This document shows, piece after piece, positions 1-10,215 of a DNA stretch of 64,000 bases. The position numbers and the translations under genes are program-made. The notes under the pieces are model-generated. The model had not been told where the DNA came from. It made no database searches and saw nothing but the letters and a program-made list of their open reading frames with translations. Every line of letters begins with the position of its first letter. Position 1 is the stretch's first letter. Source of the stretch: Ricordea florida (Eukaryota > Cnidaria > Anthozoa > Corallimorpharia > Ricordeidae); assembly GCA_949710005.1 (NCBI GenBank), contig CATIXD010000002.1, positions 1 to 64,000 on the forward strand. The letters are read 5' to 3'.

Positions 1-3000
1 AACCCTAACCCTAACCCTAACCCTAACCCTAACCCTAACCCTAACCCTAACCCTAACCCTAACCCTAACCCTAACCCTAACCCTAACCCTAACCCTAACC
101 CTAACCCTAACCCCTAACCCTAACCCTAACCCTAACCCTAACCCTAACCCTAACCCTAACCCTAACCCTAACCCTAACCCTAACCCTAACCCTAACCCTA
201 ACCCTAACCCTAACCCTAACCCTAACCCTAACCTAACCCTAACCCTAACCCTAACCCTAACCTAACCCTAACCCTAACCCTAACCCTAACCCTAACCCTA
301 ACCCTAACCCTAACCCTAACCCTAACCCTAACCCTAACCCTAACCCTAACCCTAACCCTAACCCTAACCCTAACCCTAACCCTAACCCTAACCCTAACCC
401 TAACCCTAACCCTAACCCTAACCCTAACCCTAACCCTAACCCTAACCCTAACCCTAACCCTAACCCTAACCCTAACCCTAACCCTAACCCTAACCCTAAC
501 CCTAACCCTAACCCTAACCCTAACCCTAACCCTAACCCTAACCCTAACCCTAACCCTAACCCTAACCCTAACCCTAACCCTAACCCTAACCCTAACCCTA
601 ACCCTAACCCTAACCCTAACCCTAACCCTAACCCTAACCCTAACCCTAACCCTAACCCTAACCCTAACCCTAACCCTAACCCTAACCCTAACCCTAACCC
701 TAACCCTAACCCTAACCCTAACCCTAACCCTAACCCTAACCCTAACCCTAACCCTAACCCTAACCCTAACCCTAACCCTAACCCTAACCCTAACCCTAAC
801 CCTAACCCTAACCCTAACCCTAACCCTAACCCTAACCCTAACCCTAACCCTAACCCTAACCCTAACCCTAACCCTAACCCTAACCCTAACCCTAACCCTA
901 ACCCTAACCCTAACCCTAACCCTAACCCTAACCCTAACCCTAACCCTAACCCTAACCCTAACCCTAACCCTAACCCTAACCCTAACCCTAACCCTAACCC
1001 TAACCCTAACCCTAACCCTAACCCTAACCCTAACCCTAACCCTAACCCTAACCCTAACCCTAACCCTAACCCTAACCCTAACCCTAACCCTAACCCTAAC
1101 CCTAACCCTAACCCTAACCCTAACCCTAACCCTAACCCTAACCCTAACCCTAACCCTAACCCTAACCCTAACCCTAACCCTAACCCTAACCCTAACCCTA
1201 ACCCTAACCCTAACCCTAACCCTAACCCTAACCCTAACCCTAACCCTAACCCTAACCCTAACCCTAACCCTAACCCTAACCCTAACCCTAACCCTAACCC
1301 TAACCCTAACCCTAACCCTAACCCTAACCCTAACCCTAACCCTAACCCTAACCCTAACCCTAACCCTAACCCTAACCCTAACCCTAACCCTAACCCTAAC
1401 CCTAACCCTAACCCTAACCCTAACCCTAACCCTAACCCTAACCCTAACCCTAACCCTAACCCTAACCCTAACCCTAACCCTAACCCTAACCCTAACCCTA
1501 ACCCTAACCCTAACCCTAACCCTAACCCTAACCCTAACCCTAACCCTAACCCTAACCCTAACCCTAACCCTAACCCTAACCCTAACCCTAACCCTAACCC
1601 TAACCCTAACCCTAACCCTAACCCTAACCCTAACCCTAACCCTAACCCTAACCCTAACCCTAACCCTAACCCTAACCCTAACCCTAACCCTAACCCTAAC
1701 CCTAACCCTAACCCTAACCCTAACCCTAACCCTAACCCTAACCCTAACCCTAACCCTAACCCTAACCCTAACCCTAACCCTAACCCTAACCCTAACCCTA
1801 ACCCTAACCCTAACCCTAACCCTAACCCTAACCCTAACCCTAACCCTAACCCTAACCCTAACCCTAACCCTAACCCTAACCCTAACCCTAACCCTAACCC
1901 TAACCCTAACCCTAACCCTAACCCTAACCCTAACCCTAACCCTAACCCTAACCCTAACCCTAACCCTAACCCTAACCCTAACCCTAACCCTAACCCTAAC
2001 CCTAACCCTAACCCTAACCCTAACCCTAACCCTAACCCTAACCCTAACCCTAACCCTAACCCTAACCCTAACCCTAACCCTAACCCTAACCCTAACCCTA
2101 ACCCTAACCCTAACCCTAACCCTAACCCTAACCCTAACCCTAACCCTAACCCTAACCCTAACCCTAACCCTAACCCTAACCCTAACCCTAACCCTAACCC
2201 TAACCCTAACCCTAACCCTAACCCTAACCCTAACCCTAACCCTAACCCTAACCCTAACCCTAACCCTAACCCTAACCCTAACCCTAACCCTAACCCTAAC
2301 CCTAACCCTAACCCTAACCCTAACCCTAACCCTAACCCTAACCCTAACCCTAACCCTAACCCTAACCCTAACCCTAACCCTAACCCTAACCCTAACCCTA
2401 ACCCTAACCCTAACCCTAACCCTAACCCTAACCCTAACCCTAACCCTAACCCTAACCCTAACCCTAACCCTAACCCTAACCCTAACCCTAACCCTAACCC
2501 TAACCCTAACCCTAACCCTAACCCTAACCCTAACCCTAACCCTAACCCTAACCCTAACCCTAACCCTAACCCTAACCCTAACCCTAACCCTAACCCTAAC
2601 CCTAACCCTAACCCTAACCCTAACCCTAACCCTAACCCTAACCCTAACCCTAACCCTAACCCTAACCCTAACCCTAACCCTAACCCTAACCCTAACCCTA
2701 ACCCTAACCCTAACCCTAACCCTAACCCTAACCCTAACCCTAACCCTAACCCTAACCCTAACCCTAACCCTAACCCTAACCCTAACCCTAACCCTAACCC
2801 TAACCCTAACCCTAACCCTAACCCTAACCCTAACCCTAACCCTAACCCTAACCCTAACCCTAACCCTAACCCTAACCCTAACCCTAACCCTAACCCTAAC
2901 CCTAACCCTAACCCTAACCCTAACCCTAACCCTAACCCTAACCCTAACCCTAACCCTAACCCTAACCCTAACCCTAACCCTAACCCTAACCCTAACCCTA

Positions 3001-4378
3001 ACCCTAACCCTAACCCTAACCCTAACCCTAACCCTAACCCTAACCCTAACCCTAACCCTAACCCTAACCCTAACCCTAACCCTAACCCTAACCCTAACCC
3101 TAACCCTAACCCTAACCCTAACCCTAACCCTAACCCTAACCCTAACCCTAACCCTAACCCTAACCCTAACCCTAACCCTAACCCTAACCCTAACCCTAAC
3201 CCTAACCCTAACCCTAACCCTAACCCTAACCCTAACCCTAACCCTAACCCTAACCCTAACCCTAACCCTAACCCTAACCCTAACCCTAACCCTAACCCTA
3301 ACCCTAACCCTAACCCTAACCCTAACCCTAACCTAACCCTAACCCTAACCCTAACCCTAACCCTAACCCTAACCCTAACCCTAACCCTAACCCTAACCCT
3401 AACCCTAACCCTAACCCTAACCCTAACCCTAACCCTAACCCTAACCCTAACCCTAACCCTAACCCTAACCCTAACCCTAACCCTAACCCTAACCCTAACC
3501 CTAACCCTAACCCTAACCCTAACCCTAACCCTAACCCTAACCCTAACCCTAACCCTAACCCTAACCCTAACCCTAACCCTAACCCTAACCCTAACCCTAA
3601 CCCTAACCCTAACCCTAACCCTAACCCTAACCCTAACCCTAACCCTAACCCTAACCCTAACCCTAACCCTAACCCTAACCCTAACCCTAACCCTAACCCT
3701 AACCCTAACCCTAACCCTAACCCTAACCCTAACCCTAACCCTAACCCTAACCCTAACCCTAACCCTAACCCTAACCCTAACCCTAACCCTAACCCTAACC
3801 CTAACCCTAACCCTAACCCTAACCCTAACCCTAACCCTAACCCTAACCCTAACCCTAACCCTAACCCTAACCCTAACCCTAACCCTAACCCTAACCCTAA
3901 CCCTAACCCTAACCCTAACCCTAACCCTAACCCTAACCCTAACCCTAACCCTAACCCTAACCCTAACCCTAACCCTAACCCTAACCCTAACCCTAACCCT
4001 AACCCTAACCCTAACCCTAACCCTAACCCTAACCCTAACCCTAACCCTAACCCTAACCCTAACCCTAACCCTAACCCTAACCCTAACCCTAACCCTAACC
4101 CTAACCCTAACCCTAACCCTAACCCTAACCCTAACACTAACCCTAAGACTAACCCTAAGACTAACCCTAAGACTAACCCTAAGACTAACCCTAAGACTAA
4201 CCCTAAGACTAACACTAAGACTAACCCTAAGACTAACCCTAACACTAACCCTAACACTAACCCTAACACTAACCCTAACACTAACCCTAACACTAACCCT
4301 AACACTAACCCTAACCCTAACCCTAACCCTAACCCTAACCCTAACCCTAACCCTAACCCTAACCCTAACCCTAACCCT
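1..4378. repeat. Terminal telomeric array, C-strand (CCCTAA)n
   Basis: Nearly uninterrupted CCCTAA hexamers run from the first base, in the orientation expected for the left end of a chromosome (C-rich strand reading inward). A few units gain or lose one base, near 112, 231, 261 and 3331. From about 4134 to 4305 the array alternates CCCTAA with variant units AACACT and AAGACT, as is usual for the chromosome-proximal part of a telomere. It then returns to about 12 canonical units before the inversion point at 4379. The TTAGGG-type repeat is shared by vertebrates, cnidarians and many other metazoans, so it does not identify the species. Confidence 0.97.
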
Positions 4379-4880
4379 AGGGTTAATTTTAGGGTTAGTG
4401 TTAGGGTTAGTGTTAGGGTTAGTGTTAGGGTTAGTGTTAGGGTTAGTGTTAGGGTTAGTGTTAGGGTTAGTGTTAGGGTTAGTGTTAGGGTTAGTGTTAG
4501 GGTTAGTGTTAGGGTTAGTCTTAGGGTTAGTCTTAGTGTTAGTCTTAGGGTTAGTCTTAGGGTTAGTCTTAGGGTTAGTCTTAGGGTTAGTCTTAGGGTT
4601 AGTCTTAGGGTTAGTGTTAGGGTTAGTCTTAGGGTTAGTCTTAGGGTTAGTCTTAGGGTTAGTCTTAGGGTTAGTGTTAGGGTTAGTCTTAGGGTTAGTC
4701 TTAGGGTTAGTGTTAGGGTTAGTCTTAGGGTTAGTCTTAGGGTTAGTGTTAGGGTTAGTGTTAGGGTTAGTGTTAGGGTTAGTCTTAGGGTTAGTCTTAG
4801 GGTTAGTGTTAGGGTTAGTGTTAGGGTTAGTGTTAGGGTTATTGTTAAGGTTAGCGTTAGGGTTAGTGCTGGCGCTTGGG
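4379..4880. repeat. Inverted variant telomeric array, G-strand orientation
   Basis: Directly after the C-rich array the repeats flip to TTAGGG orientation through a CCCTAGGG junction and a short TTAATTT spacer. Units alternate TTAGGG with TTAGTG or TTAGTC and decay near 4850-4880 (for example TTATTG and TTAGCG). The order of variants from about 4392 to 4618 mirrors that at 4134-4305 on the other side of the junction. The array therefore points away from the physical chromosome end, which is abnormal for a simple telomere. Confidence 0.93.
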
Positions 4881-5690
4881 GTTATTGTTAGCCATTCACC
4901 CTTATGCTACTTGCGATAAAGGTTAATGTAATTCTTTTTAGGTCGAATGATGTAGTTTTTAGGGCTAATTTGTAGCAATTTTATTCTATTAAAGAAAGTT
5001 TTGCGTGAGTTCCTTGAATTTTATACTTTTCAATTTATGGCCTTGGGTGAATTCTCAGTATTTTACACTTTTTGGAGATAAGTTTACTTGCCATTTTATT
5101 GTTTACTGACGTCTACATTCGAGACATGCACCGTTTAATCTTTCTTTGTACCTTTCACCAAAGTATACAGTTTTTTAGAGTGTCCTAAGGCCTTTGATCC
5201 TCGAGGAATACCACTTGTACGGGACTGTGACAAAATCAGATGTTACAGCATTTACCGTAACCAGCTTTTAGTAAATGATGAATAATGTTTCTATAATATT
5301 TCAATTCACAAATATACTACGTAGATAATTTTTGTCTCAAGATATTTTTTATATTATGCATTCTTCCGACAAAAATTGAAGTATTGATTCTTGTCATACA
5401 GTAGTTATCCATAGCTTGGAGTAATATTTTAGTTCTCTTCTACAAAGTTGCTTCATAGTAATGTGCTAATGTCTATAATTCGAGTTCATTCCTTATAAAA
5501 TGAATCAAATATCCTCCACGGATCTGTGTCACCTTGAAGAAGTACCTGAGCTAATTTCATCAAGTAAATGTAATGCACTCTCACTGAACTTAGAATAATC
5601 TCTCTTGTACAGTTTTGTGCCTCATGGTACATATGAAAATTTAGTGCAATTTTTGGAGTGGTCACTGATTAATCGTGTTGGTTGAAAAAT
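4881..5690. other. Subtelomeric AT-rich spacer, no gene seen
   Basis: This is unique-looking AT-rich sequence next to the telomeric array. I see no sustained reading frame, RNA gene or obvious terminal repeats. Confidence 0.5.
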
Positions 5691-6125
5691 TGGAGGCATG
5701 AGCCCAATTGATTCTGAATCGGTGTGAGTACCAATTTGTAAGAGATCAATATTAAAATCACCCATAAACATACAAAGTTTATTTTCAAGATTAATGAATT
5801 AATACAGTCTATTAATTTATCCAAATTGCTACAGGGATCGATGTCAATACATCACTCCACAAATAAAATCGCACTTTTTTGTACTGTCCATAATGTCTCA
5901 AAAACATCTATAGGGAGATTTTGTAAATTGTCATCTAATCATATAGTTAACATTGTTCCTCATATAAATGGAATCACTGGCTTGAACAGAAATAACATCA
6001 CATCCACGTATGTTGACATTTACGTACATTTGTTGCTCGCTCCAAGTTCTGAATCCGGACAAATACACATTTCCTCCGACCATATTTTCCTTGTCTAACC
6101 CTTGATTCATTTTCCAAGGCACGGC
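5690..6125 (-). pseudogene. Relic of LINE endonuclease (EEP) domain
   Basis: On the minus strand around 5690-5775 a frame encodes the EEP/AP-endonuclease signature M-G-D-F-N-I-D-L, followed about 35 residues later by S-D-H-S. This is the usual spacing of the C-terminal half of a non-LTR retrotransposon endonuclease. Sequence up to about 6122 has short open stretches on the same strand, but no complete frame. It is a degraded fragment of a CR1/L2-like or related LINE. The exact clade cannot be judged without alignment. Confidence 0.55.
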
Positions 6126-7131
6126 TTGAAGAAATCAATTAGTAAACTCGCTAAACTTTCGCTACTACCTTACATTCCAACGTGCGGCTACATGCTTGGT
6201 GTTAACCTATTCGTGCCAAAGTCAACAAATCCAACAAAGCGCAGGTTTCATGTTCGTGTACGAGTCGTGAAATTTAAACTCCATTTATTCTCCTCAAATC
6301 AAACATCTAGCGTTGGTCGGCCGACGATTCTTCGCTAAAATTAATAAACAAAACCCTCGTGACTGTTATACCGCTTCGCTTCATTTAAAACCTTGAGAAT
6401 CCTGAATGAGCTAGTACCCCGATGCATCATGGGTAATGAAAACTACTTTTGTGAAGGAGAACACAGGCTCTTGTAAAGATACTTTTTAGCCTAACTCTTC
6501 AACAGCCATGCCTGAGCTACGTCAAACCCACCCCTAAACCCTTTTTGCACTTCAAAACACCCAATTCTTAACCTAACTTTCAAAAGAAAGGCATGCTTGC
6601 TGTTCAACAGTTATCCTCGAGTAATCTCTCACTTCCGTGGATCGACACGCTGCAATACGGCCCAACTTTCTTTTCTATTTTCTATTCCACTGGGCCGCTA
6701 TTACCGCGCTGCACTCCAAAAGTTCTTTTGGGAGCGCTGTCGTATTGACGACAAATCTAGCTTGATGATGCTAGCCTTGTCTCCACAGAATATGCTTACG
6801 CATCAGTGAACACGCAAAGCATTCCCACCTGCACGCGCCACGAGCCAATCTAATTTAATTACACGCCTCCACGCAATTATGCACGCTCCTTTTCTCACCA
6901 ACATCCACGGTTAATTCACCTTCCCGCCTTAAAGTCTACCTTTCACTGACCGTAAATCCAAATGTCAAGGACTTTTATGGAACAAAGCCTCTGCGCTAAA
7001 CAACGCCACAGCCACTAGCCGTCAGAGATAGGTTACAACTTACTCTTCTTCACTATCTAAGAGGAAAGCCATATAGTTCAACCAGCCCAGTTAACAAAAC
7101 GGTTCCATGCCTTGATATTTTTTTTTCACAG
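6126..7131. other. Subtelomeric spacer, no gene seen
   Basis: Only short uninformative frames are present. I see no conserved motif, RNA gene or repeat structure here. Confidence 0.4.
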
Positions 7132-7142
7132 TTTACGACTGC

Positions 7143-8046
7143 ATGACGGCTGAACCCCACTTGACATCTGTAGAGGACCAGGTGAGCGTTTTATTATCTT
7201 TGTTAACAATTAGTAACTACTTCTAAGGGGTATTTAATCAAGTTTATGACTTTTTCTGTACCAATGCAAATCGGACGAAACTTACGGACCTGATAGTCCT
7301 GCCGTTCCAGTTTACAGCGCAAAAAACGGCACGTAAATACACTTCCGGTTAACTTAACCAGTTATTCCACTTTGCTTCTCACGGTCATGACGATTAACGA
7401 CGAAGCTGTTGATAAAAACCGTAAATGCGGCGACGATGACGATGACAAGATAAAGCGATGCGGATAATGATGATCCATAATATTCACGCTTACGACGATA
7501 ACATTGACTATGATAGTAATGGTGAGGAAAAGGAACTGTGATAATGACGAAGGCGACAACGCGCATTGTAGAAACGACGATTTAGACGACAAAATGATGT
7601 GACGATAACTATGATAACCATGACGTCTGAGTTCAACGTAACGGTACTTTTATACTTTACTAACACTAAGGGGAATAAAACTGATATTTATTGATGAGAT
7701 ATCTGCAGAGGGAAATAACATGCTTCCAAACGTGTGTACCCTGACAATAAAGTTGGCTGATGCTAAACTTCAGGCCTACACATGTTTTAATAATGCACTA
7801 CAAAGTTTTCTTGCATCTATTGAGAAGAGCACTAGTTTGGACGATATCACAAAAGACCAATTAGAAGATTTGTTCCTAAGTGCTGGCATAGTACAGATGG
7901 TTGGAAACAATTCTATGCATGTCGTACATATTAAGTTTCTTAAAAAAGCCATGTATAATGACTTTCCTAATACAAACTCTTTCACAGCTATTCTTGACAT
8001 GAGAGATTTGTTTAAAGACATCAACCTCATTTATCAAAGAAATTGA
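7143..8046 (+). CDS. Possible two-exon gene, unknown product
   Basis: A 39-nt open segment (7143-7181, ATG to a GTGAGC donor) follows a pyrimidine-rich acceptor at 7130-7131. A second open segment (about 7711-8046) follows an acceptor at 7709-7710, stays in phase, and ends at TGA. Together they would encode about 124 residues. The second segment alone has an ATG at 7720 and encodes 108 aa with mixed helical character, rich in Leu, Asp and Asn. I do not recognise a family. The splice model is inferred from donor and acceptor consensus only. The 3' segment could equally be a relic of a mobile element. Confidence 0.28.
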
Positions 8047-8295
8047 ATGACACTCTTGTTTTTTGAAAATTAACAAATCATGCATTGCATGCAACAATAA
8101 CTATATGATGAAAATGCTAAGGCCTTGACCAAACGTACTCGACTTTGTAGAGTATGGCAACAGTATACAACATCAAACTTGTCTTTGCACATCATTTCAG
8201 GTGCCATATTACACACAACTCAACAAGTCCAATGCTGTATAGTGAAGTTTGAGTATGGTCAATTATTCTACTCGACAGCCACAAGACTCTTCTTA

Positions 8296-8301
8296 CAGGT
8301 C
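8296..8301. repeat. Polinton target-site duplication, left copy
   Basis: CAGGTC directly precedes the left terminal inverted repeat and is repeated at 23399-23404 directly after the right one. A 6-bp duplication is the known hallmark of Polinton integration. Confidence 0.93.
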
Positions 8302-8413
8302 AGCAGTATAGGGGGAGTCAATCAAATACCACCTACTATAGAAACCGTTTTTCAGCGTGGAAAGGTCCCCAAGTATAAAAGGAAGAGGTTTCAATTTGTG
8401 TTGTTTATGAGAC

Positions 8414-8490
8414 CCGAAGATTAACCGAAGATGACCCGAAGATGACCCGAAGATGATCCGAAGATTTTCCGAGCGTTTTCCGAAAATTAA
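8414..8490. repeat. 11-bp iterons in left TIR
   Basis: Five units beginning CCGAAGAT start at 8414, 8425, 8436, 8447 and 8458. Two weaker units (CCGAGCG, CCGAAAA) follow at 8469 and 8480. The strict 11-bp period is about one helical turn, so the units lie on one face of the DNA. The array is repeated inverted in the other TIR at 23210-23286. This suggests a protein-binding array for replication initiation or end synapsis. Confidence 0.85.
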
Positions 8491-8522
8491 TGAGCTATTT
8501 CAATTTAGACAAATATGCATAC

Positions 8523-8529
8523 TATAAAT
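8523..8529 (+). promoter_or_regulatory. TATA box in left TIR
   Basis: TATAAAT lies about 75 bp upstream of the first SAP-like ORF. Its mirror copy at 23171-23177 stands about 35 bp upstream of the second SAP-like ORF. Both terminal genes could share this promoter. Confidence 0.4.
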
Positions 8530-8566
8530 CTTCGGAAAAAACGTTGGCGCGCCAAAGGTATTTCCA

Positions 8567-8578
8567 TTTAGAGAGTGG
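8567..8578 (+). promoter_or_regulatory. TTAGAGAGTGG leader motif, SAP-like gene 1
   Basis: The motif TTTAGAGAGTGG ends 24 bp before the ATG at 8603. Nearly the same motif occurs at a similar distance upstream of three other ORFs of the element (9252, 9551, 22492 on minus). The wider context ATTTCCATTTAGAGAGTGG is shared with the polymerase leader. Confidence 0.5.
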
Positions 8579-8602
8579 CGACACCAAAAGTATTTCCACA
8601 GT

Positions 8603-9220
8603 ATGTTGACCGTCAAAGAGTTACGCGCTTTGGCAACGAGATATCAGATCCGTCGAAGGTCTACGTTGAGGACAAAAGAGGAACTTTATCGTGCTCTTTT
8701 AGAGGATCCCGGGGCGCGCGAGAATATCGAACAGACCGCAAGGTACGCCAATGCGTATTTAGCGTTACCGTCTCGCGATATCGCCCTTGTGTGGCTAAGC
8801 GGCGACACCCTTCTGAGGGAACAGCTATGCGACGGGAGTTTCTACTCCGTCGACGATCAGCTCCGGGGGGAGCTAGAGCAACGTGGTATCGTGCAGGCGT
8901 TAGACCAACTCCTTGATGAGGAGGAAGATATACGCCAATTTATAGCTGTAATGATGGGGTTTGTCTCATATCGACAGTATACGAACCATCGCATGCCTGA
9001 AGCTCGCCTTATCTTCCACGAATGTAAGTTAGCGCATAATCGTTGGCTAACGAAGTTCGACAGTCACGCTCTCAACGAGGAAACGAGGCAGAATAAGTTT
9101 CTTGAACTCACTGCTGACGCCTTTGCCTTGTTCGAAGAGGATCATCTTGCAGAATTCGACTTTGGTGCGCCCGACTTCGGAGGCGTCATGACTTGGATAA
9201 GTTCGCTGTGGACCGACTAG
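8603..9220 (+). CDS. Polinton SAP-like terminal protein 1
   Basis: A 205-aa protein. Residues 1-35 (starting MLTVKELRALATRYQI) have the helix-extended-helix pattern of SAP/HeH DNA-binding motifs: two short amphipathic helices with conserved Leu and a basic linker. The remainder is acidic and helical, with an invariant W-L-S-G-D-x-x-L-R-x-x-L-C-D-G block and a C-terminal M-x-W-x-S-S-L-W-x-D. A paralogue lies at the other end (22535-23137, minus), and the same N-terminal module begins the polymerase leader. The start at 8603 matches the paralogue start. Role is inferred: binding of element ends or host DNA during replication or integration. The family has no function I know of. Confidence 0.8.
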   Translation: MLTVKELRALATRYQIRRRSTLRTKEELYRALLEDPGARENIEQTARYANAYLALPSRDIALVWLSGDTLLREQLCDGSFYSVDDQLRGELEQRGIVQALDQLLDEEEDIRQFIAVMMGFVSYRQYTNHRMPEARLIFHECKLAHNRWLTKFDSHALNEETRQNKFLELTADAFALFEEDHLAEFDFGAPDFGGVMTWISSLWTD

Positions 9221-9251
9221 CCAGTTGCTCCGCAGACCCTTTTTGCAGGAA

Positions 9252-9263
9252 ATTAGAGAGTAG
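9252..9263 (+). promoter_or_regulatory. TTAGAGAGTAG leader motif, small ORF
   Basis: ATTAGAGAGTAGCAA, then ATAGACCGCAAAAATGGA, leads into the ATG at 9283. The same leader appears in mirror image at the right end, in front of the ORF starting at 22472. The leader is thus conserved where the following proteins differ. Confidence 0.5.
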
Positions 9264-9282
9264 CAACAAATAGACCGCAAAA

Positions 9283-9360
9283 ATGGATCTTAATGAGTTC
9301 GCAGCAGAAATCGATGCTGCTTTGGAAGCGGGAGTGTTTAAGACTGCGCCTAGTGCTTAA
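9283..9360 (+). CDS. Small 25-aa Polinton ORF
   Basis: ATG to TAA, 25 residues, acidic and Ala-rich (begins MDLNEFAAEI). It sits behind a leader that is nearly identical to the one preceding the 84-aa ORF at the right end. It may be a remnant of a once-longer gene that was part of an extended inverted repeat. No function can be given. Confidence 0.35.
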   Translation: MDLNEFAAEIDAALEAGVFKTAPSA

Positions 9361-9398
9361 TTAGTGCGTTGTAGACTGTAACTTTTTTTTTTTTCGGT

Positions 9399-9410
9399 GT
9401 ATATATATAG
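9399..9410 (+). promoter_or_regulatory. TATA-like motif before polymerase leader
   Basis: GTATATATATAG follows a T-rich stretch, about 175 bp upstream of the in-frame ATG at 9586. No sizeable ORF starts just downstream, so it may promote a long 5' leader for the polymerase transcript. Confidence 0.35.
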
Positions 9411-9550
9411 AACACGGTGTCAAAATTGAGAGCGTTTATTTTAGATGGTATGAAGGGGAAGGGTCAAACCGTATAATCCTCTTTATAAGCTGTAGTGACA
9501 AATACGAATTGGTGTGGGAGTACAATAGACGCAACGTAAAATTATTTCCA

Positions 9551-9562
9551 TTTAGAGAGTGG
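9551..9562 (+). promoter_or_regulatory. TTAGAGAGTGG leader motif, polymerase
   Basis: TTTAGAGAGTGG ends 23 bp before the ATG at 9586. It lies in the same ATTTCC-containing context as the copy before SAP-like gene 1, which suggests duplication of a promoter-plus-SAP module. Confidence 0.5.
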
Positions 9563-9585
9563 TACATCTAAGGTATCTTCAAAAT

Positions 9586-10215
9586 ATGCCCACCGTCAAA
9601 GAGTTACTCTCTTTAGCAAGAAGTTATGGATTATCTGTAGGTTCTAAGATGCGAAAAGATGACCTCCTACGAGCGATCGGGGAGGCTCGCGCCGCGGAGT
9701 GGAGGAAACGACTCCGGAGAGCGCTACAGACGGGGAGATACCCTGCTATAACCAGAGGGGATATAGAGAACCCACACAAGAAGTAGCAGCGGGCTCGTGA
9801 ACTCCGTCAACTTGCGAGAGAGGTTGACACCGCTCTTCTCGCGGAGGGTGTCCGAAAGAGGACTACTCCAACGATGAGGGCAGAAGCTCGTAGAAAAATT
9901 GAAAACCGTCGAGCTCCCTTAGCGAGATCTCTGGTTCGAGAAGGTGCGCGTATACTCGAAGAGTTGGATGGAGAGAGAGAGGGAGAGGAAGCTGGTCGCC
10001 GCTTTTGGAAGTGGTCTTTCTTCCGAGGCGTGGCCGGGTCTCTGGTGGATCGGATTATGGATAAGCTCCACGAGAAGGTCGCCACCAGCTTCTATCTGCG
10101 ATACAGTTACACGTATCGACTCCGGAACCTCGAAACGGGAGAAATTATCTTGTTTAGCAAAACAGCAAAAGGCAGCCCTTGGATCCAGCGGCTCGAGACG
10201 CAAGCCAGAGACTAG
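9586..10215 (+). pseudogene. Polymerase N-terminal leader, split by two TAG codons
   Basis: One reading frame, in phase with the polymerase core downstream, is open from the ATG at 9586 except for TAG at 9784-9786 and TAG at 10213-10215. Residues 1-30 after the ATG repeat the SAP-like module (PTVKELLSLA). The middle segment is strongly basic and helical (many Arg, Glu), and the last segment carries a K-W-S-F-F-R hydrophobic patch. Codon use resembles the polymerase. The likely reading is that this was the N-terminal region of one large polymerase protein now interrupted by two nonsense changes. Alternatives are separate small genes or translational readthrough. Confidence 0.6.

Larger units (their letters stand above)
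8302..8554. repeat. Polinton left terminal inverted repeat
   Basis: These 253 bp are matched in reverse complement by 23146-23398, with one difference seen by eye (position 8304, C versus T). The repeat starts AGCAGTATAGGGGG and ends at an AscI-like palindrome (TGGCGCGCCA). It contains an 11-bp tandem array (8414-8490) and a TATAAAT box (8523-8529) that could drive the terminal genes. Confidence 0.96.

Noticed and set aside
3328-4919. Long Leu-Gly-Leu-Val repeat reading frames over the telomeric arrays
   Set aside because: They are translations of hexamer repeats and carry no gene-like composition.
8125-8424. 99-aa frame crossing the left Polinton boundary
   Set aside because: It spans the target duplication and TIR, so it is a chance fusion of flank and element.
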